DNA from: Chrysophaeum taylorii
Lineage: Eukaryota; Sar; Pelagophyceae; Pelagomonadales; Pelagomonadaceae
Length of the DNA: 64,000 nt
Direction of reading: 5' to 3'
NCBI GenBank assembly: GCA_029834535.1
Contig: JAQMWT010000391.1
Location: forward strand, 1 to 64,000
Shown: in pieces, positions 20,946 through 31,102 of the stretch
How positions within the stretch are numbered: the stretch's first letter is position 1
How the letters are laid out: every line of letters begins with the position of its first letter
The notes under the pieces: model-generated
Databases searched by the model: none
Told to the model about the DNA's origin: nothing
What the model saw: the letters and a program-made list of their open reading frames with translations, nothing else
Program-made: the position numbers and the translations under genes

Positions 20946-21867
20946 ATTGCAGCGTCCGCCGTTGCGGAAAGGCGAAACCGAACGTCGAAGGACGAGCCAG
21001 ATTGCAGTTCAATATGATCTGCGGCTGAGTGGACGAGTGTCGAGCAGAATGGTCCGAGCGAACTCTAGGCACGCGCCGGTCCAATGCACCACGTCCATTT
21101 ACGTGCTTCTACTCCATGCCTAGTAACTCTGGCCCTATCTGGTAGTTGGCTCTTCTCGGATCATACCTTAGAAAAACCTGCGCCTGATAATAACACCGTT
21201 CGTTTTAAGCGGCAGTTCGAGACAAATAGCGCCGCTCGCGCCCCCCCCCCCCTTGATCGACAACCCGCAAATTTGGACGGGCGGTTCCAGCCTTTTGTCT
21301 GCGGCTTCCATCTTGGCGCTGCTGCCTAAATCGGCGCGTTGTTGAAATCGATGAGGTTGGAATGAATACATGATGTTCCGACGATGGTTTACGACGACGA
21401 CGACGACAATTCGATGTGGTTGATTTTGTATACGCAAAATTGCATTTTCCTCCAACAAAGGACGTTCTCAGCCTGGCACCATCAAAAGCAGTGAGGACGC
21501 ACGTGGGCTCACGATCGCCGCGACGTGCGATGATACGATGATGAAACGGGGTGTAGCGCGAGCGGTGTTTGCCGCATGCATTCCAGCATTTTGTTTCATC
21601 GTCATCTACTTCTTTCTCGTTGTCTGTTGTCCTCCTCCTCCGAGGAATCCGCGGGTGAAGTGAAGTGAAGTGGAGTGAAGTGAAGTGGAGTGAAGTGAAG
21701 TGAAGTGAAGTGAGGTGGACGTGACCGGGGCTAGTAGTGTAGAGCCCCAAGGCCCCCGACTGGAAATCGGAATTTTTGCTCTGGCAAGCGGTTGAGTACA
21801 CGAAAAGTTCCAGGAAGAATCAAGGGAGACGCTCTGCTTGAGCCCCGCCGATGCGAGCAGTCGGAAG
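20946..21867. other. Intergenic with simple repeats
   Basis: No gene recognised. A run of about 12 C lies near 21240. A GTGAAGTGAAGTGGA-type array (5-bp GTGAA/GTGGA units) spans 21655-21716, just upstream of the RING gene. Confidence 0.6.
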
Positions 21868-24516
21868 ATGGAGTTGATGGTGGTATTTTTGTGCAGCGTC
21901 GCCCGCGCGCTGGTCGCCGAGGAGACGGCGGGTGTGGCGGCGTCGCTCGGGATCCGGTATCTGGTGCGCACCGAGCCGTGGAATGGGAGGACGTCGTGGG
22001 CAGGGTTGGTCGAATTGGAAAGTCTGCGAAACGTGGACGACACGCCGATGGCGGGGGTCGAGTTTGATTTCGAGTTTCCGTTCCTCGCGCAGTCGAGGCG
22101 GGTTGGGTTCGTGAACGCGAACGGCGCCGTTTTGTTCGAACCGACGCCGCCGTGCGGGTCGCACTTTGGGTGGCAGTCGGAAGCGAGGTGCGACATCAAC
22201 ACGAGCTGGCACGCGCTGGTCGCGCTGTTCGTGACCGACCTGGATCCATCGCGATCCTCGAGGTCGCGGATCCTGGCGGGCACCGACGACGCGAGGTTTG
22301 CAGTGCGGTACGAGAACGCGAGCGCGTTCGGCGCTTCTCCGGGAGATCCGACGGCGACGATGGGCGCCGTGCTGCACCGGGACGGGCTCGTCGAGATCGT
22401 GCACGAGGCGGTCGCCCTCGTAGCGGCGGATACCAGCAGCGGGTTGGTGGGCGTTCGGCTGGACGACAATCATACGGTCGTCCGGGACCGCGCGGCGAGT
22501 CCGCAGAACTCGACTCGGGGATCGGCTCGCGTTGTCGTCACGTCGGCCCAGGCCAAGCGCAAGGGGCTCTGGGGCACGAGCGTGCCGGGGGCGTACGCGG
22601 GGGCGCTCCCGCGCGACGAGACGCGTATTGTCGCGTGCCCGGTGCCAGAAGAGTGGTGCGTCGCGTGGCCGTCTTTCGAGGAGGTGGAGGAGGCGACGAC
22701 GACGAAGAGGACGCTCGAGGTCTCGGCGAATTTCTTTGGGTGCGGTCGGGAGCTCGCGACCTTTGGGTTCTTCTGTGCGATCGTGACGCCCCTCGGCGAG
22801 GTCCACCGCTCGAGTGCGGCGACCCTCTCGCGGCGGCGCGAGAACGCGACGTTGCGGTGCGAGTTCGAGGACGAGGCGGTGCTCGTCGACGCCGCCGCGC
22901 GCGCGCACGCCGTCGAGATCCGGTACGCGACGCCGAGCGACGACCTCGACGGCGGCGCGGGCGACGGCGGCGCCGCGACCGAAACCCCGACGGAGCGGAA
23001 GCTCGTGGCGCGGGTGGACCTCGAGTGCGCGGGGAGCGTCGCGTCGGAGAACAAAAAAAACTCGTCGTGCGCGTCGTCTCCGTACTTCTCGAGAGCCGAC
23101 TGCGCCGGGTGGCGGTGCGAACGCGAGCCTCGCTTTGCCGACGCGCTCGGGGCGTGCTGCGAGTGGGAAGAGGCCGACTGCTTCGGGCAATGCGGCGGCG
23201 CGGCCTACCCATTGGCGCTCGCGATTAGCGACGACGAAGAGACGAGGTTCGTCGAGACGTGCTACTGCGACTCGAGCGTCGACTGCCGCGGCACGTGCGG
23301 CGGGGAGGCCGTCGTCGACTCGTGCGGCGTCTGCGACGGCCAGGACGCCGCGAAGGATGTCTGCGGCGTCTGCTTCGGGACGGCGCGTCTCGCGAGCCAG
23401 TGCGACGACTCGACCGACGACTCGACCGACGACCCGCCCGACGCGGCGTACGACGACACGATGGACGACGAACCCCCCGTACCCCTGCCGTCGAGCTCGT
23501 CCTCGGGCCGGCGAACGAACAGCCTTTTGCGGTCGATCGAGGACCACCCGTGGGTCGTCGTTATCGTCGCGCTCGAGATCATCGTGTCGATTGCCTGCTT
23601 TCGGTCCTGCACCGCCCGCCGGTCGTCGCGCTTCGACTTCGAGCGGAACCGCCTCCGCCATAACCAGTCCTCCGCCGAGGGCACCTTGGGCCTCGAGCCC
23701 GCCGACCCCGAGCTCCCGACGCTCCTGACGCAGCGCGACCTCGACGACCTCGTTTTGACGTCGCTCTCGCCCGAAGACGTCTACTACGTCGCCCACGGCG
23801 TCTCGGCCGGCGGCCGGCGCAACGCCTTCGCGATCTCCCGCGACCCCTCGAGGCGCCGCTTTATCCGCCCGACGCCCCTCGGCGCGACCCTCTCCGAGGT
23901 CCGCGCGCGCGTCGCCGAAGCCTACGAGCTCGCCGTCGCGTCCTTGTGCGCGACGCCCACCGCGTCCGCGCGCTCGAGAGATTCTGAGACCAAGGTCGAC
24001 GACGGCGTCGACGACGATTCCGGCAGAATCTGCGCAATCTGCCTCGATCCCCTCGGCGACGCCCGCCGCTGCGTCCACCTCCCTAACTGCAACCACGAGT
24101 TCCACCGAGACTGCGTCTACTTCTGGCTCTCGGGCCACAACAGCTGTCCCTGCTGCAAGCGCCGCGCCGTCGAGCGCGTCGAGGCGCCTCCCGTCCGCGC
24201 CTCCTCCCGGACTCTGAGGGCGCCGCCGAGGACAACGCCTTCCCCGCCCCACGCCATCGAGGATGACCGTCGTCCTCGTAGCGAGGACAGCAACGAGGCA
24301 GCGCTCGCCGTATTCGAGCTCGCCCCGCGAGACGATACCGTCGACGACGATACCACCGAGCTCCACGTGGCCGAGTACTACGACAGGTCCGCCGATCGCG
24401 CACCTTCGGTCTTCGAGATGCGAACCTTTCCCTCGATTTCTCGACAAGCCTCCGAACCCGACGACGCCTCCACCGCTCCCCCCGATGACCCCGAGGACCC
24501 CGACGACTCGCAATAG
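21868..24516 (+). CDS. Single-pass membrane RING-H2 E3 ubiquitin ligase-like protein
   Basis: 882 residues from ATG 21868; the open frame extends upstream only through a non-ATG codon. Signal peptide MELMVVFLCSVARALVA. The lumenal part has a beta-rich N-terminus (VGFVNANGAVLFEPTPPC, FVTDLDPSRSSRS) and a cysteine-rich stretch with CGVCDG/CGVC repeats (about residues 490-510). A transmembrane helix (WVVVIVALEIIVSIACF) sits near 560-577. A cytosolic RING-H2 near 720-763 reads CAICLDPLG, CVHLPNCNHEFH, DCV, then CPCC, a C3H2C3 arrangement. The tail is acidic and Ser/Pro-rich. Such proteins ubiquitinate membrane or cytosolic targets; the target is unknown. The antisense 908-codon frame is a GC artefact. 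Confidence 0.85.
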   Translation: MELMVVFLCSVARALVAEETAGVAASLGIRYLVRTEPWNGRTSWAGLVELESLRNVDDTPMAGVEFDFEFPFLAQSRRVGFVNANGAVLFEPTPPCGSHFGWQSEARCDINTSWHALVALFVTDLDPSRSSRSRILAGTDDARFAVRYENASAFGASPGDPTATMGAVLHRDGLVEIVHEAVALVAADTSSGLVGVRLDDNHTVVRDRAASPQNSTRGSARVVVTSAQAKRKGLWGTSVPGAYAGALPRDETRIVACPVPEEWCVAWPSFEEVEEATTTKRTLEVSANFFGCGRELATFGFFCAIVTPLGEVHRSSAATLSRRRENATLRCEFEDEAVLVDAAARAHAVEIRYATPSDDLDGGAGDGGAATETPTERKLVARVDLECAGSVASENKKNSSCASSPYFSRADCAGWRCEREPRFADALGACCEWEEADCFGQCGGAAYPLALAISDDEETRFVETCYCDSSVDCRGTCGGEAVVDSCGVCDGQDAAKDVCGVCFGTARLASQCDDSTDDSTDDPPDAAYDDTMDDEPPVPLPSSSSSGRRTNSLLRSIEDHPWVVVIVALEIIVSIACFRSCTARRSSRFDFERNRLRHNQSSAEGTLGLEPADPELPTLLTQRDLDDLVLTSLSPEDVYYVAHGVSAGGRRNAFAISRDPSRRRFIRPTPLGATLSEVRARVAEAYELAVASLCATPTASARSRDSETKVDDGVDDDSGRICAICLDPLGDARRCVHLPNCNHEFHRDCVYFWLSGHNSCPCCKRRAVERVEAPPVRASSRTLRAPPRTTPSPPHAIEDDRRPRSEDSNEAALAVFELAPRDDTVDDDTTELHVAEYYDRSADRAPSVFEMRTFPSISRQASEPDDASTAPPDDPEDPDDSQ

Positions 24517-25056
24517 CAGCTGGCGACCTGCACCGCGAAGAAGCAACGTCGGTGGTGTCTTTTCCTTTCCTTTCCTTCCGTTCCCTTTCCCTTTCCCTTT
24601 CTTCTGCTGATGTGCCGGCGGCGCGCTTGGAGGCCGAGGCGCTCAATTTCGAGCTCAATCGGCTTCTTCTCGTCTTTCCCTTTAGCCACTGATGGATGAT
24701 GTTGTTGCCCACTGCTGCTACTAGATCGCACGCGCGTTCATTCCTTAATTCAGAGTAGATCGGACCGCTTCCATCATCAGCGCCCTTTCGTTGTTGCTGG
24801 TAAATTGACGGAGTGTATCTGTCTCGCACCGAAAACAAAGACGAGGAGTTCTTCCGAACGTTCCGCGTGGGCCGTTATTGCGCTGGCCCCAACATCACCG
24901 GAGGAGTCAGAACTCACACAAAGAAAATCGCGTTTGAGCGCAGATCGTTCCCGGGTTAAAATGCCTTCAACATCCCAACGGAAACCCAAACTCTGGAGGA
25001 CAAGAGGAAGAACAACGACGTCACACGATTGTTCTTCGCGAGGCAGCCCCTTCACG

Positions 25057-25803
25057 ATGCTTCGTTCTTTCCTCCGCGTACCAACGGCTCGAAAGGTTCT
25101 CACAAAGGCAGCCCCCCTCCCGACAGTCAGTCTTGCGAACCATGAGCTCCTGAGCCTTAAGCAACTCTCCGACCTCGAAAAGCTTCAAGGCCACTTCGAC
25201 GCGAGCATGCGAGACGCTCGCGACGTCTACTACGAAGACCAGCACCGGTACCGACGATACGGCGTGGTCTTCCGGGAAAACGGTCTCTGGCGCGTCGTGC
25301 GACGACCGACGCCATTCTTTCAGGCGGCTCGTTTGAATTCGTACCTGGGCGGCGTCGTCCGCGAGTACCCCCGACTTCTAGACGACTGCGTGCTGTCGCC
25401 CGCCTTTCAGGACTTGTGCACCCAGTTCACCGCGACCTTTCCGCATTACGACTTTGGCGAAGTCCACGTCCACATGATACGCGTCGTCTGCGAACCTCAA
25501 ACAAACGGCACCGTCGTCGTCCCGGAGGGCGTACACCAGGACGGCTTCGACGCGATCGCGATGGCCTGCGTGCGTCGCCACAACATCGACGGGGCCAAGA
25601 CCAGCATACACGCCACTCGCGACACTCCGCCCATTCTCGAGGCCGTCGTCCAAGATGGCTTCGTCATGTGCGTCGACGACAAGGCGCTCTGGCACTACGT
25701 CTCGCCGATGACGCGGGCAACAGACATCGCTGACGACGTGGACGCACACAGGGACATCATCATCCTCCACTCCGTCCACGACGCCTCCAACGCCGCAGCT
25801 TGA
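25057..25803 (+). CDS. 2-oxoglutarate/Fe(II)-dependent dioxygenase (2OG-Fe_Oxy_2 family)
   Basis: Non-haem iron dioxygenase, about 248 residues. In-frame ATGs occur at 24961 and 25057; I prefer 25057 because MLRSFLRVPTARKVLTKAAP looks like an organelle-targeting leader. The core contains FGEVHVHMIRVVCEP and VPEGVHQDGFDAIAM with the HxD iron ligands at about residues 159-161. MCVDDKALWHYVSPM holds the distal His. The order matches the bacterial/eukaryotic 2OG-Fe_Oxy_2 group (PF10014). Substrate unknown. No intron seen. Confidence 0.85.
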   Translation: MLRSFLRVPTARKVLTKAAPLPTVSLANHELLSLKQLSDLEKLQGHFDASMRDARDVYYEDQHRYRRYGVVFRENGLWRVVRRPTPFFQAARLNSYLGGVVREYPRLLDDCVLSPAFQDLCTQFTATFPHYDFGEVHVHMIRVVCEPQTNGTVVVPEGVHQDGFDAIAMACVRRHNIDGAKTSIHATRDTPPILEAVVQDGFVMCVDDKALWHYVSPMTRATDIADDVDAHRDIIILHSVHDASNAAA

Positions 25804-26219
25804 GAACCCAACACCCAGCGAAATCAAAAAAATACCCTTCCGCGCGCTTTTTGTGGCACCCTTCTTGTCAAGTTGATTGACTGGTGCCGTGTCTGCACCT
25901 CTCGAGACGCCGGAGTCCAAGTTCAAAGAACCAGCCTCTCTCACACCAATGGCTTTTAGAGGTCGTCAAAGTCGACACCTTGTTTGTTTGTTTTTTTGTT
26001 TGTTCGTTTGAACACCCTGTCCAGTTCACTGCACGCCCTGCAAATACGGAGAGACGCTCTTGTTTATTTTGTACACATGCATGCTTGCACGCACTTGCGC
26101 CATAGAAAAACAATGTGTCGGGGGGTTCCCTGCGAGTTGCTTGCCGCCAGGTGTAGCGAGCAACTTCGCCGCCGCCGCCGCCGCGCCACCGTTGTTAGGA
26201 ATGTCGAGGGTATGTACAG
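25804..26219. other. Intergenic spacer before retroelement block
   Basis: No gene. Contains TTTGTTTG runs (25980-26010) and a (GCC)n run (26170-26190). The retroelement block begins at about 26220. Confidence 0.5.
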
Positions 26220-26268
26220 GTGTCTTTAAATGTCGACTGCTAAGAGGGGGGGGTGTGTGTGGGGAGCA
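26220..26268 (+). repeat. Polypurine-tract/LTR-start-like word, copy 1
   Basis: TGTCTTTAAATGTCGACTGC, then TAAGA, a G run and TGTGTGTGGGGAGCAT. The same ~47 bases recur at 31056-31102. A purine tract followed by TGTGTG resembles the 3' end of an LTR-element internal region meeting its LTR. Confidence 0.6.
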
Positions 26269-26340
26269 TACAGGTGTCGGTCGACACCTGAGAGGTGCAG
26301 AGTAATCTGCTGTCTCTAACCCGTTTCCATCTAAGCTGCT

Positions 26341-26442
26341 TTGATCAGCGAACGTTCGCTAAGCTTTGAGTTTACTCTTAAACCCTTTTCCATCAGCGCA
26401 CGTTCGCTAACCTTTGAGTTTACTCCTAAACCCTTTTCCGTC
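26341..26442. repeat. Two ~50-bp tandem units
   Basis: CAGCGAACGTTCGCTAA / CAGCGCACGTTCGCTAA, each followed by TTTGAGTTTACTCYTAAACC and CTTTTCC. The second half of the unit also occurs at 41015-41034 upstream of another gene. Confidence 0.8.
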
Positions 26443-26705
26443 AAAAAACCCTCCATCTTCCCTCCTTTTGTCTCTGCGTTGTGCCTCGAGCTCATCACAT
26501 GGTTTAGCGCACCCCGTATGTGCGCATTTTTACATGGTAAGGTAGGTGTGGATCTATGTGTCGTCTGTCGTGTGCCGAGGCTAGGGGAACTAGCCTGTTC
26601 CCTAAACTCTTTCTTGCCAGACTCACACGGTGAGAAGGGCGTGTTTCTACAGTTCTTTTAGCACTGCACGTCAGAATCCTCTGGAGGTTATGGGACCAGC
26701 GTGGG
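26440..26705 (+). repeat. LTR-like sequence, upstream copy
   Basis: Contains TCTCTGCGTTGTGCCTCGAG, then CTCATCACATGG, GTGTCGTCTGTCGTGTGCCG, AGGCTAGGGGAACTAGCCTG, and ends near CAGAATCCTCTGG. These words recur in order at 39381-39415 and 40611-40795, about 14 kb downstream, as expected for an LTR pair. Exact ends not fixed. Confidence 0.6.
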
Positions 26706-27560
26706 AAAAGAAGAATCATGTGTCGCATGCAAAGCTTGGGTATAGGACCTTTACCGCGCCGGTCTAGCCTCGTTATTAAACACGATTAGTAACGCTTAAC
26801 AGTCGGCTGTAAAAAACTACGCCTACACATGTTAAAAGGACACTGGTAACTATGTGTATGTTTATATTCTTGTTCGTATGCTGTAGTTGAGTGTTGGTGT
26901 CAATGCGTTCTGTCACAAATGACTTAGAAGCCGCACGCTGTGGAAAATTTTGGGTACGTCCACTTTAGGACGCTCAACTATGATGTCGCCCTAACTGCTC
27001 TTGAAATACAGAGGAATATTTAACAACTGCCATTCTGCGCTAAGTGCACACAGTGTACTGGAATCACAGTTTGTACATAAACATGTTATGCATGTTGAAA
27101 TCTTATAATCGGCGGGTTTACATAAAACTCCTCTCGTCAGACCCCCCTAGAATGTCAAGAGATAGTTTGTTTATCTGTTCAGCTCAGAACCTTGTAGGTT
27201 CACGTCACCGTTCTGATGCCAGAAGCAGCATAAAAAGCTCCGAAACCTTGGTCCGGGGCTGATATCATAGAGCTCGAAGCTTCCGTTGTCGATTTTCTGA
27301 ACAATGGACATCGCTTTCAGTTACAAAACCATAAAGCCTCATTACAATATTGTATAGATGAGGTAAAATTCGTCAACGCTCAGATTTCATCATGCTGACG
27401 CTATCTTTGAGTATGATTCATATGAGTCTTATACTCGGCCTTGCGTCAAGTATGAAATTCCTCGCCCAATGTTGCTAGATGAAATCTTTCTCGAGCGGCA
27501 GCACGCCAAAGTGACCGAACTAGGCCTTACGTCAGTTGATGAGTTACCTTCTCAGTTTCT
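26706..27560 (+). other. Retroelement leader region
   Basis: AT-rich sequence between the upstream LTR-like end and the first open frame. A 72-codon frame (27044-27262) is not recognised. No primer-binding site was identified with confidence. Confidence 0.35.
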
Positions 27561-27563
27561 GAG

Positions 27564-28001
27564 ATGAAACTGAGAAGGCAATTCACTTTTGAATCCCTTC
27601 CTGATCTGCCTGATCATGAAGTTTCACAGTTGGCCACTGTGTGCTATAACAACAATGTGTGTGCCGTACGTCCCGAAATTAACGATCATTTGAAGGAAGG
27701 TGTTCGCAACTCAAATGCCACCTATCCCGGTGATCTTGCTTTTGACAGCAGAATCACTGGGCCCTTGTCTGAATATGCCTTGTCACATGCTGGCTGGCAT
27801 ACGTACCAAAAGACGTATGCGTCTTGCTTACACATCTTCTTTGATCATGAGTCGGTGAATAAACCCGTACTCGCGGCTTGGCCAGCCATAAACGAAGTGT
27901 GTAACAAGCACTATCATCCAAACAAGTGTCCCGATAAAATGTTGATTTCATTTGACTATTACGTGACCGTTACGTCCACAGACAGATGTGAGTTGTCTTG
28001 A
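27564..28001 (+). CDS. Retroelement ORF, Gag-like N-terminal fragment
   Basis: 145-codon frame from 27564 with the amino-acid mix of a Gag/nucleocapsid leader (FTFESLPDLPDHEVSQLATV). It ends at a stop, and the next in-line frame continues from 27988 and then 28226 in other frames, so the original ORF is broken. No domain identified; placed as Gag only by position upstream of the protease. Confidence 0.35.
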   Translation: MKLRRQFTFESLPDLPDHEVSQLATVCYNNNVCAVRPEINDHLKEGVRNSNATYPGDLAFDSRITGPLSEYALSHAGWHTYQKTYASCLHIFFDHESVNKPVLAAWPAINEVCNKHYHPNKCPDKMLISFDYYVTVTSTDRCELS

Positions 28002-28225
28002 ACAACAAATAAGTTCTGTTGTCTATAATCCCAGCTGGCCCGTACATGTCTTTATTGAATGTGTGCAATCCTTCGAACATCTTTCTGTACCACTAAACAA
28101 TTTAGGAACGGAGTTGCAGTTCGATGAGCCAACTCGTTGTCTCAAGGTTTATGAAGAAGTTTACAAGGACTTCTCTAATATAACCGAGTAATACTCGACA
28201 CGACCGCGATTGGGCTGAATGGTGT

Positions 28226-29260
28226 GTGTTGTATGAGACACGTTCTTCAGCACGTGCCCAGCCTGATGCAAAAAGTTTGTGCCACACGTCGAACTCAGCG
28301 TATTTTCTTGGGTTTGCATTAGATCTTTATAACTCAACCCATAATAGTGCAGAGGATAAGAGACGTTCGGAACCGCCTGTCTCCTGGCTACCTTATGTGG
28401 AAGGCTTATCTACCCATCAAATACCTAAATTACTTCGAACTCGACTGATGGATGAAGCTGAGAGTGAACTGGACCAAACAGCAGAGGTCTATGCAACGCT
28501 TACTTCCGCTGTCACTGGTAAGTCTCAAGCGCCCTTTAACCCGACACGCTTTCGTGACGCTTAAGATGCTAGTCGTCCCTTCTCTCGTAATGACCTGAGC
28601 TATTGCCTTGAAGGCAGCTCATACGTAACCAAACCCTTCCATTGCCATGGTCAGTCAAACGACAAACCAATCTACTCTAGCACCTTTGGCCACACTGCTC
28701 GCTCTGATATGAAGGTGTTGTATCACACAAAGCGCACGGCCAATTCCATAAAGGAACACTAAAGAAAGTTATCACGTCATTCAGCACGCACCAGCACTAC
28801 ATCACAGTTGCAGGACAATATTGAAAAACTCCATAATACACTTTCGCTCTCTTCGGACATCATCGCTACTCGCTCTTTCGACGATGATGCTGATATGTTG
28901 CGATTAGACGATCATCTGGACTATGCTCATGGTATTGCCCATGAAGTGCACATACATCTTACTTCGACCGAAACGTCGTTAAACTATGGGGGATACCAAT
29001 CTACTAACACGGTCTTCACCCGAACGTCTAACTCTGCACCGAGTCCTGATGGCAATGCGCCGAGCATCCCATTACACTTTATTGAAGAGTCTATCGCCAA
29101 GCTGTCTCCGGACGACCTTAAACGTCTGTCAACTTATACGACCGCCGCCGTGTGTCGTCGTAATGAGCAGCAGCGACACTCTTCTTGTTCGTCCAATGTA
29201 TCCTTTAACTCTCGATCATCGCAACCTGGACTCTCGACTTTTGATATAACGGGCTTTTAA
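28226..29260 (+). pseudogene. Retroelement Gag-like polyprotein segment with in-frame stops
   Basis: One reading frame is kept from 28226 to 29260 but interrupted by TAA at 28562 and 28760 and closed by TAA at 29258; the same frame continues into the protease and methyltransferase-like parts. The segment 28808-29260 is Ser/Thr-rich with IEKLHNTLSLSSDIIATRSF and LSPDDLKRLSTYTTAAVCRR. No zinc knuckle was found. The Gag assignment rests on its position. Confidence 0.45.
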
Positions 29261-29290
29261 GGTCCAGGTAACAATGAGCGAACCGCCCCC

Positions 29291-30064
29291 GTGACCCTTA
29301 CTGTTCCGGGGTGCTTTACTCGTGTGATTGAGTCACCCAAAATTCTGGCACAACCAAGCCTTAACGCTGCCAGTTTATTTTCGACTAACATCAAATCTTC
29401 TAACGCATTTCTTTCTATATACACGCGTGACAAGAAGATACCTCCGCGCTTCCAACTAATTTACTTGGACACGTGTGCATCCACAACTTTGATGACCACG
29501 TTTGACTATGCTCTTAATTCGCACATCGTCCCTGTCGATGAGCGCATCGCCTCGATAGTTCAAACTGTAACTGGTCAACAACAGGCGACACGCATTATGC
29601 TGATAAAGGTCATCGTCCCGCCACTCCCTGCTCATCCTGAGATCAGATATGTTAAGCTCCACTATGCACGTTTCGTTAAACCTATACTTGGTCGTCAGCT
29701 ATTTATCTCGTCTGCTCCTGAATGGAATAAGGCGAACCTTACGATCACACGTAAAAGCAGTGAACTTCCTAACTCATCATTCGTCACTAGCGACAAGGAC
29801 AAGGATGTCAAGATCCCAATCCACTTCGTGGATCATGACTTACCTTGTCTGCCCTGCTTACCGTATTCTATCGCTCGTGATCGCGACATGCAGCCACGAT
29901 CGCTGATGTTTCCACTGAAACAGTATCACGAGAACAGGGAACTATTGTCCTATTATTCTTACTTGATGAAGAAGTTACCGGATCGTCCGTGGCTACGTCC
30001 TCTCCTCTTGAATATGCGACAAAACCATGACTACATGCGCCATAATTCAATGCCCCCTTTGTGA
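29291..30064 (+). pseudogene. Retropepsin-like protease segment of Copia-type polyprotein
   Basis: 257-codon frame. LIYLDTCASTTLMTTFDYAL matches the Copia protease site, normally DSGAS/DTGAT with hydrophobic residues before it; here it reads DTCAS, with Cys in place of the usual Gly. Later residues (KVIVPPLPAHPEIRYVKL, ARFVKPILGRQLFIS) resemble the strand order after the flap. It ends at TGA 30062; the frame then continues uninterrupted into the methyltransferase-like segment. Confidence 0.55.
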
Positions 30065-30079
30065 CCTAATCGTCGACCA

Positions 30080-30839
30080 GTGTTCCTTTCTGTAGACAAC
30101 GGTCAGTCTCGTAAACCAAGTGCTATGCTGTTATGTTCTGGTCTGTCGACTCCTGGATTCCTTTCACAGTCTCTCTATGAATCGCTCTTGAACATCAACG
30201 TTAAAGTTGTTGTTGAGAGTGACGAAACTCTGGTGAGGGTGTTACGCCGATGCTTTCCTAACGTGCTGATTTTTAAATCTCTGCTGTCTTTTGTAAGTCA
30301 CCTGCACTCCATTCCGGAGTCTGATCGGCTTAAATTTTACTATGACATAATAGAGGTCACTCTTCCCTGTACTAAACGGAACGTTATTAAGTCTACCAAG
30401 ACAAGCAAATTATCGAGTTTACTGGATGATTCCTAGTTTGACAGCGCTCTATCTGTCATCAAGTTGTTCAAACCTTTGGTTCTGCTTGCTGAGATGACCA
30501 CACCACATAAAGGTGTGTACAAAGACCACGATTCTGTCGATGTCGTTGATCGCTTCCCGACATATCTGTGTAGTGACTATCAGGCCAGAGAACGATGGAC
30601 TTTGCGTAGCACGCAGATACCATACAGGCAAACTCAACATGCTAACTTGGCCAGACAAACACTCACCATTCTTCCTGGATACTGCGGATGACCTCTCTGC
30701 TATTCCTAAATCCCTATGGCTCTCAAAGGATCTCGCCAAAGACTGTGTTCGGATATTCGCAGATCCACCTACTGTGTCCTCACCAGAGAGATTTCCCGCC
30801 TTTTCTCGTACCGGCTCCACTCGGTCATGCATGTATTAA
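30080..30839 (+). pseudogene. C5-cytosine DNA methyltransferase-like domain inside the retroelement
   Basis: Same frame as the protease up to about 30620. Motif I-like LLCSGLSTPGFL, then VKVVVESDETLVRVLRRCFP (SAM-binding acidic residue position). Motif IV-like DIIEVTLPCTKRN keeps the catalytic Pro-Cys (30365-30370). Motif VI-like KPLVLLAEMTTP keeps the Glu but has EMT for ENV. Motif VIII-like SDYQARERWTLRSTQIP (QARER at 30581-30595). Order and spacing match DNMT-type C5 methyltransferases. A TAG at 30434 falls between motifs IV and VI, and a frame change near 30620 leads into DLSAIPKSLWLSKDLAKD. Target-recognition motifs IX-X were not secured. The capture is inferred from motifs only, not from a search. 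Confidence 0.5.
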
Positions 30840-31055
30840 CTTGTAACGCTAATCTCTTATTCCTCCGGCTTCACTCACAACAGGTCCTGGAACAGAAAAG
30901 TCACGAAAACCATAACGATTCGACCCCTCATCACCTTTGCTATCTGCACGAGTCTATGGCACCCTTACCAGATTCCGCTAATATAACTCGCCTTAAGGCG
31001 TATACAATATTGCATAATATTTTCTGTAGACTCCTGCCTAATCTCCCAACACCCG

Positions 31056-31102
31056 TGTCTTTAAATGTCGACTGCTAAGAAGGGGGTGTGTGTGGGGAGC
31101 AT
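31056..31102 (+). repeat. Polypurine-tract/LTR-start-like word, copy 2
   Basis: Near-identical to 26220-26268 (one A/G change and a shorter G run). It sits directly after the methyltransferase-like segment and its trailing frame, which suggests an element end or a recombination joint here. Confidence 0.6.

Noticed and set aside
21820-24546. 908-codon minus-strand open frame opposite the RING gene
   Set aside because: Arg/Gly/Val-rich with no domain. The plus frame has a signal peptide, TM and RING finger.
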